13,338 nt of DNA from an uncultured Rubrobacteraceae bacterium (lineage in GTDB: Bacteria; Actinomycetota; Rubrobacteria; Rubrobacterales; Rubrobacteraceae). Shown one piece after another: positions 6,970 to 13,338 of this stretch. The DNA lies in assembly GCA_902806105.1 (NCBI GenBank), contig CADCVI010000066.1, forward strand, positions 1 through 13,338, given 5' to 3'. The translations under genes were made by a program, and so were the position numbers. Positions within the stretch are counted from its first letter, which is position 1, and each line of letters starts with the position of its first letter. The notes under the pieces are model-generated. The model was not told the origin of the DNA, made no database searches, and worked only from the letters and a program-made list of their open reading frames with translations.

Positions 6970-7535
6970 GCCTCCCACCGACCCCCTCGCAGACCGTCGG
7001 CCCCTTCTTCGCCGACGCGCTCCTCGGCGAGGACCGCTCCGAGCTGGTTTCTCCCGACTATCCGGGGGCGATCCGCATCACCGGCACGATCTACGACGGG
7101 GCGGGCGAGGCCGTCCCGGACGCGATGATCGAGGTCTGGCAGGCGGGCTCTTCCGGCCGCTACGCCCACCCGGAGGACGACCGGGAAGACCTGCCGCTCG
7201 ACGAGGGATTCGAGGGCTTCGGGCGCTTCGGGTCCGACCCGGACGGGACGTTCTCGTTCGTCACCGTCAAACCGGGGCGTGTCCCCGGCCCGGACGGAAC
7301 CTCCGTGCAGGCGCCGCACATCGCCGTCTCTGTCTTCGCCCGCGGCCTCCTCAAGCGCCTGGTAACCCGGATCTATTTTTCCGACGAGGCCGGGGCGAAC
7401 GCCGAAGACCCCGTCCTGCTCTCCATCGAAAACCCGGAGCTTCGCGGGACGCTCGTTGCGCGGGAGCAGGGGGATTCTTATCGTTTCGACATACGGCTTC
7501 AGGGCGACCGGCAGACCGCGTTCTTCGATGTCTGA
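6966..7535 (+). CDS. pcaG: Protocatechuate 3,4-dioxygenase, alpha subunit
   Basis: 189 residues from a GTG at 6966 overlapping the pcaH stop (GTGA). It is homologous to the beta subunit but has lost the iron site: the HIH of PcaH is replaced by APHIAVSVFARG (H118 only). It contributes active-site residues instead: TPSQTVGPF at the N-terminus (T10, P13, with F14 where the P. putida enzyme has Tyr16) and TRIYF (R135, matching Arg133 of the P. putida alpha subunit). The C-terminus YRFDIRLQG ending in FFDV is typical of PcaG. It assembles with PcaH into the dioxygenase. Its last 8 bp overlap the start of pcaB. Confidence 0.95.
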   Translation: MSLPPTPSQTVGPFFADALLGEDRSELVSPDYPGAIRITGTIYDGAGEAVPDAMIEVWQAGSSGRYAHPEDDREDLPLDEGFEGFGRFGSDPDGTFSFVTVKPGRVPGPDGTSVQAPHIAVSVFARGLLKRLVTRIYFSDEAGANAEDPVLLSIENPELRGTLVAREQGDSYRFDIRLQGDRQTAFFDV

Positions 7536-8883
7536 AGATTTGTTCCGGCCGATCTTCGTGCCGGACGCGTTCCGGGAGGCGCTCGGGGGGCGAGCGTGGC
7601 TCGGGGCCATGCTCGAGGCCGAAGGGGCGCTCGCCGTCGCCGAGGCGCGAGCCGGCCTGATCCCCGAGGAAGCCGCCGAGGCCATCGTCTCGTGCTGCGA
7701 CGCGAGCCGGTTCGACCCCGAGGAGATAGGACGCGCCGGGCGCGCGACGGGCAACCCGGTCCCCCCTCTCGTGAAGGCCCTGACAGCCGCCGTCCGCGAG
7801 GTCTCGCGGGAGGCGGCCCGGTACGTCCATAAAGGCGCAACCTCCCAGGACATCACCGACACCGCCTCGATGCTCGTCTCGCGGAGGGTGCTGGGCATGA
7901 TCCTCGCCGAGGTGGATGGGATCTCCTCCGCCTGCGCGCGGCTCGCGGACGAGCACCGCGCGACCGTCATGCCCGCGCGCACCGTGATGCAGCAGGCGCT
8001 GCCGACCACCTTCGGCCTCAAGGCGGCGGGCTGGCTCGTCTCCTTGCTGGAGGCGAGGAGGAGGCTGGTGGAGGTGCGCTCGAACGGGCTTTCCGCGCAG
8101 CTCGGCGGGGCCGCGGGGACGCTGGCCTCTCTGGGCGATTCCGGCCTCCCCGTCCTCGGGGAGTTCGCGTCGGGGCTCGGGCTCCCGGAGCCGGTCGTGC
8201 CGTGGCACACGGACCGGACGAGGATAGCCGGGGTAGGGGGCGCGCTCTCCCTGCTCGCGGGCGTCCTAGAGAAGATCTCGGGCGACGTCATCCTCATGGC
8301 CCAGACGGAGGTGGGGGAGGTCGCCGAGCCCGCGGGCGAGGGCCGTGGCGGCTCCTCGACGCTCCCCCACAAGCGCAACCCGATCCTCTCCGTAACCGCC
8401 GCCGCCTCCGCGCGCCGCGTCCGGGACCTCGCGAGCACCCTTCAGGGGGCGATGGTCGGGGAGCACGAGCGGGCGGCGGGCGCCTGGCACGCCGAGTGGG
8501 AGGCCCTCTCAGACGCCCTCGCCCTGACCGGCGGCGCCGCGAGCGCGGTTCGTGAGGTCGCGGAGGGCCTGGAGGTGCGCCCCGAGAAGATGCGCGAGAA
8601 CCTCGGCCTGACGGGGGGCCTGATCCTCGCCGAGAACCTGACGACCGTCGCCGCGAGGAAGCTCGGCAGGCTGGAGGCCCACGAGCTCGTCAAGGCAGCT
8701 TCCCACCGGACCCAGGAGAACGGGAGCGCTTTGCGGGAGGAGATCCTGGCGGAACCAGCCCTGACCGAAGTGCTCTCGCCCGGGGAGATCGATGCCGCCC
8801 TCGACCCGCAGAGCTACCTCGGCTCGGCGGGGGCTTTCGTCGACCGGGCCCTGGACTTCTACCGCGAGGAGGTTGGTACGTGA
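7528..8883 (+). CDS. pcaB: 3-carboxy-cis,cis-muconate cycloisomerase
   Basis: 451 residues, the usual length. It lactonises 3-carboxy-cis,cis-muconate to 4-carboxymuconolactone. It belongs to the fumarase/argininosuccinate lyase superfamily: H101 in YVHKGATSQDI, and the signature GSSTLPHKRNP at 275-285 whose mobile serine loop is catalytic in the superfamily. The C-terminal helical domain (LGLTGGLILAENL and onward) matches the adenylosuccinate-lyase-like C-domain. The ATG at 7528 lies inside the end of pcaG (8-bp overlap). No clear ribosome binding site precedes it, so translation probably depends on ribosomes finishing pcaG. A longer in-frame start near 7456 lies further inside pcaG and is unlikely. 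Its stop overlaps pcaD by 4 bp. Confidence 0.95.
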   Translation: MSEDLFRPIFVPDAFREALGGRAWLGAMLEAEGALAVAEARAGLIPEEAAEAIVSCCDASRFDPEEIGRAGRATGNPVPPLVKALTAAVREVSREAARYVHKGATSQDITDTASMLVSRRVLGMILAEVDGISSACARLADEHRATVMPARTVMQQALPTTFGLKAAGWLVSLLEARRRLVEVRSNGLSAQLGGAAGTLASLGDSGLPVLGEFASGLGLPEPVVPWHTDRTRIAGVGGALSLLAGVLEKISGDVILMAQTEVGEVAEPAGEGRGGSSTLPHKRNPILSVTAAASARRVRDLASTLQGAMVGEHERAAGAWHAEWEALSDALALTGGAASAVREVAEGLEVRPEKMRENLGLTGGLILAENLTTVAARKLGRLEAHELVKAASHRTQENGSALREEILAEPALTEVLSPGEIDAALDPQSYLGSAGAFVDRALDFYREEVGT

Positions 8884-9683
8884 ACGGAGGAACCGTCGAG
8901 CTTTACCATCGAACTGAAGGCCCTGAGGATGCGCCGGTCCTCGTGCTCGGGAACTCGCTCGGCACGACCCTGGAGATGTGGGACGCGCAGGCCCCGGCCC
9001 TGCGCGAGCATTTCCGGCTTGTGCGCTACGACCACCGCGGCCACGGCGGCTCGCCCGTTCCATCCGGACCCTACTCGATGGACGACCTCGGCGGGGACGC
9101 GCTGGCTCTGATGGATCGCATCGGCGTCGAGAAGTTCTCTTTCTGCGGCCTCTCCATCGGCGGGATGGTCGGGATGTGGCTCGGGAGCGAGGCTCCGGAG
9201 CGAATCGAGGGGCTCGTCCTGTGCTGCACCGCTGCCCGCTTCGACCCGCCCGGTGCCTGGGAGGACCGCGCCAGGGCCGTCCGGACGGAGGGTATGGAAG
9301 CGGTCGCGGACGCGGTGCTGGAGCGCTGGTTCACGCCCGCGTTGCGTGAAGAGCGACCGGAGGTCCTGCGGTGGGCCGGGGGGATGCTCCGCGGCGCGAA
9401 CCCCGAGGGCTACGCGGGCTGCTGCGAGGCGATCCGCGACGCGGACCTCCGCCCCGGGCTCGGCCGCATCACCGCGCCGACGCTCGTGATCGCCGGGTCC
9501 GAAGATCCCGCAGCACCCGTGGAGAAAGCAGAGACCATCCGCGACGGCATCCCGGATTGCCGCCTCGCGGTGATCGAACGGTCGGCCCACATCGCCAACG
9601 TCGAGAGGCCGGAGGAGGTCACGGGCGAGATCCTCGGCCACCTGAAGCCGGTACGGAAGGGTGGTCGAGAAGGTGAGCGATAG
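8880..9683 (+). CDS. pcaD: 3-oxoadipate enol-lactonase
   Basis: 267 residues, alpha/beta-hydrolase fold. It hydrolyses 3-oxoadipate enol-lactone to 3-oxoadipate. The catalytic triad is visible: S92 in the nucleophile elbow FCGLSIGGM, D209 in IAGSEDPAAP, and H237 in RSAHIANVERP; the oxyanion-hole region is GNSLGTTLEMWD near the start. GTG at 8880 overlaps the pcaB stop (GTGA). In many actinobacteria this domain is fused to the decarboxylase as PcaL. Here it ends with its own TAG at 9681-9683, 11 bp inside the beginning of pcaC in another frame. Family assignment within alpha/beta hydrolases rests on both the motif context and the operon. Confidence 0.94.
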   Translation: MNGGTVELYHRTEGPEDAPVLVLGNSLGTTLEMWDAQAPALREHFRLVRYDHRGHGGSPVPSGPYSMDDLGGDALALMDRIGVEKFSFCGLSIGGMVGMWLGSEAPERIEGLVLCCTAARFDPPGAWEDRARAVRTEGMEAVADAVLERWFTPALREERPEVLRWAGGMLRGANPEGYAGCCEAIRDADLRPGLGRITAPTLVIAGSEDPAAPVEKAETIRDGIPDCRLAVIERSAHIANVERPEEVTGEILGHLKPVRKGGREGER

Positions 9684-10074
9684 GACGGATGCCTCGCGCC
9701 ACGAAGCTGGGATGCGCGTGCGCAGGGAGGTGCTCGGGGATGAGCACGTGGACCGGGCCGTGGCGCGCACGACACCATTTACGGAGGACTTTCAGTACTT
9801 CATCACGCGGTACGCGTGGGGGGAGATCTGGTCGCGCCCCGGCCTCGACCGCCGGACCAGAAGCTGCGTCACCATGACCGCGATGGTCGCCCTGGGCAAG
9901 ATGGACGAACTGGAGATGCACGTCCGGGCTGCCCTCCGAAACGGCCTGACGGAAGACGAGATAGGCGAGGTCTTGCTCCAGTGCGCGGTCTACTGCGGCG
10001 TACCCGCTGCCAACGCCGCCTTCGCCGTGGCGCAACGCGTCCTCGCAGAAGCAGCCCGCAACACCGAGAGTTGA
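9673..10074 (+). CDS. pcaC: 4-carboxymuconolactone decarboxylase
   Basis: 133 residues from the GTG at 9673, which is favoured because GGAAGG (9655-9660) directly abuts the other in-frame GTG at 9661, leaving it no spacing; at 9673 the gap is 12 nt. PcaC decarboxylates 4-carboxymuconolactone to 3-oxoadipate enol-lactone. Family features: EAGMRVRREVLGDEHVDRA (11-29), ITRYAWGEIWSRPGL (44-58), and LLQCAVYCGVPAANAAF (101-117), the conserved CMD helix. The length matches stand-alone PcaC. It follows pcaD with an 11-bp overlap and is the last pca gene of the cluster. About 500 bases of non-coding or decayed DNA follow before the P450 gene. Confidence 0.94.
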   Translation: MSDRTDASRHEAGMRVRREVLGDEHVDRAVARTTPFTEDFQYFITRYAWGEIWSRPGLDRRTRSCVTMTAMVALGKMDELEMHVRAALRNGLTEDEIGEVLLQCAVYCGVPAANAAFAVAQRVLAEAARNTES

Positions 10075-10092
10075 GGGAGAAATACACGGAGC

Positions 10093-10102
10093 TTGCGCGC
10101 AA
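10093..10102. repeat. TTGCGCGCAA palindrome after pcaC
   Basis: A perfect 10-bp palindrome 19 bp after the pcaC stop. It could be an operator for the P450-pobA segment or chance. The stretch 10075-10128 holds nothing else I can identify. Confidence 0.25.
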
Positions 10103-10128
10103 CGCGAGGGCGGAGTAGACCACGGGGC

Positions 10129-10581
10129 CTGACCAACGAGCACCTTCGTCCTGATACACGGGGCGTGACAAGGCGCCCGGTGCTGGCAGGAGGGGAGGAC
10201 GACCACGAGGCGATCGTCCTCCCGGACCTCGTGCCGAGCGAGGACGGGAGCTAGTTCACCGTCGGCAACCCTGAGGAAGTCCTCTACGACGGTTGCTCCC
10301 ACGGCGGCCGGAACGCGTGGCGTCTTGTCCCCGAGTCCTCCGGTCGCCGTGACGGACGGGACCTTCGGGCGCGGTTCGCGGGACCATAGAGAGTGCCTTC
10401 AGGACCGGAAGATAGGCATCTTCGTCCGGCGGGGGATGCGCGAGGGGTTGGAGTGTGAGACGGTGATCTCGATAGGCACCTCGTACGCGGCGTTCCTATG
10501 CCGTCCGGAGGAGCTTGCCGGGCACCTCGCCTCGCTGGCACAGCGAAACTGCCGGGGGCCGGGAACCTTGAGGGGAGAGAG

Positions 10582-10585
<4 letters not shown>
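10129..10585 (+). pseudogene. Decayed alpha/beta-hydrolase (methylesterase-like) gene
   Basis: Three blocks in alternating frames read as one broken hydrolase. Block 1 (10136-10183) reads TSTFVLIHGA, then a TGA (10166) where the family has Trp, then QGARCWQ. Block 2, another frame (10204-10341), reads HEAIVLPDL and, after a TAG (10252), FTVGNPEEVLYDGCS and RLVPES. Block 3, back in the first frame (10340-10585), reads RECLQDRKIGIF, then TSYAAFLCRPEELAGHLASL. Intact relatives, as I recall them, have DRAIP and TSHAAFLSRPEELA, so the catalytic His has become Tyr. Only about 90 residues lie between LIHGA and the DR motif, against roughly 175-180, so the nucleophile region is deleted. The final TGA overlaps the P450 ATG (ATGA), suggesting the intact gene was once coupled to it. 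Substrate is unknown; esters of aromatic acids would fit the context. Confidence 0.78.
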
Positions 10586-13135
<2,550 letters not shown>

Positions 13136-13338
13136 AGCGAGCAAGGCTGCTCAGAGCCCACCGACAACCCGACCGTGCCGCTACCTTCTCCACGGCGTTA
13201 GGAGCTTCACGAGACGTGCGTCGACGCTATGCATCCCCCTGACAGACTCTAGACATTGACTGTCGGCAAGCCGGGGGCCACAGATCGCATCGAGGCCGAG
13301 GGAGAGAAGCCGTACCCCGCTAGCCCGAACCCGAACTA
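13136..13338. other. Region after pobA, no confirmed gene
   Basis: A small hairpin GAGCA-AGGC-TGCTC (13139-13152) just after the pobA stop may help end transcription, but has no T-tract. From 13249 to the window edge both strands are open: minus strand ending TVNV before a TAG at 13251-13249, and plus strand from a TTG at 13256 without a ribosome binding site. Third-position GC content is similar in both, so I cannot choose. A convergent gene ending at 13249 is possible. Confidence 0.4.

Noticed and set aside
6909..8438. Minus-strand open frame of 509 codons across pcaG and pcaB
   Set aside because: Ser/Ala/Arg-rich with no domain, fully covered by two recognised plus-strand genes; antisense artefact of GC-rich codons.
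10291..10308. GCSHGG, which looks like a hydrolase nucleophile elbow (GxSxGG)
   Set aside because: Within the remnant it aligns to the region just before RLVPE, not to the elbow, which appears to be deleted; the match is by chance.
13256..13284. TTGACT as a -35 box for a gene to the right
   Set aside because: No acceptable -10 box at 16-18 nt spacing (CACAGA or similar only).

Overview
The window is high-GC DNA with GC-ending codons, many GTG starts, strong AAGGAGG-type ribosome binding sites and genes packed with 4-11 bp overlaps. It looks like a chromosomal segment of an aromatic-degrading actinobacterium. A deep-branching lineage such as Rubrobacter is my best guess, partly because pcaD and pcaC are separate genes rather than the pcaL fusion usual in Streptomyces and Rhodococcus. 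The genus is inference.

Left part (1-3056): the 3' end of a 2-oxo acid dehydrogenase E2 gene (E3-binding domain plus catalytic domain), then a small zinc-ribbon protein. Facing them is a universal stress protein gene on the minus strand. A divergent regulatory region of about 258 bp follows, with a perfect TATAAT box and inverted repeats, and then aroE (shikimate dehydrogenase).

Central part (3259-10074): a complete protocatechuate branch of the beta-ketoadipate pathway on the plus strand, in the order pcaI-pcaJ-pcaF-pcaH-pcaG-pcaB-pcaD-pcaC. PcaHG opens the protocatechuate ring, PcaB cyclises carboxymuconate, PcaC decarboxylates the lactone, PcaD hydrolyses the enol-lactone, PcaIJ makes 3-oxoadipyl-CoA and PcaF cleaves it to succinyl-CoA and acetyl-CoA. 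The CoA-transferase is of the glutaconate-CoA-transferase/CatIJ type. No regulator or transporter gene for the pathway is seen in the window.

Right part (10075-13338): a decayed alpha/beta-hydrolase gene (stops, frameshifts, internal deletion, catalytic His changed to Tyr), whose last stop overlaps the start of a cytochrome P450 gene. Then comes pobA (4-hydroxybenzoate 3-hydroxylase), which supplies protocatechuate to the pca genes. The P450 probably feeds an aromatic substrate into PobA or PcaHG, but its substrate cannot be read from the sequence. The last 200 bases hold no confirmed gene.

I found no mobile element, tRNA, rRNA or CRISPR array. The most unusual items are the hydrolase remnant, the unassigned P450 beside pobA, the PobA cofactor-helix changes, and the overlapping mini-reading-frames at the pcaI start.
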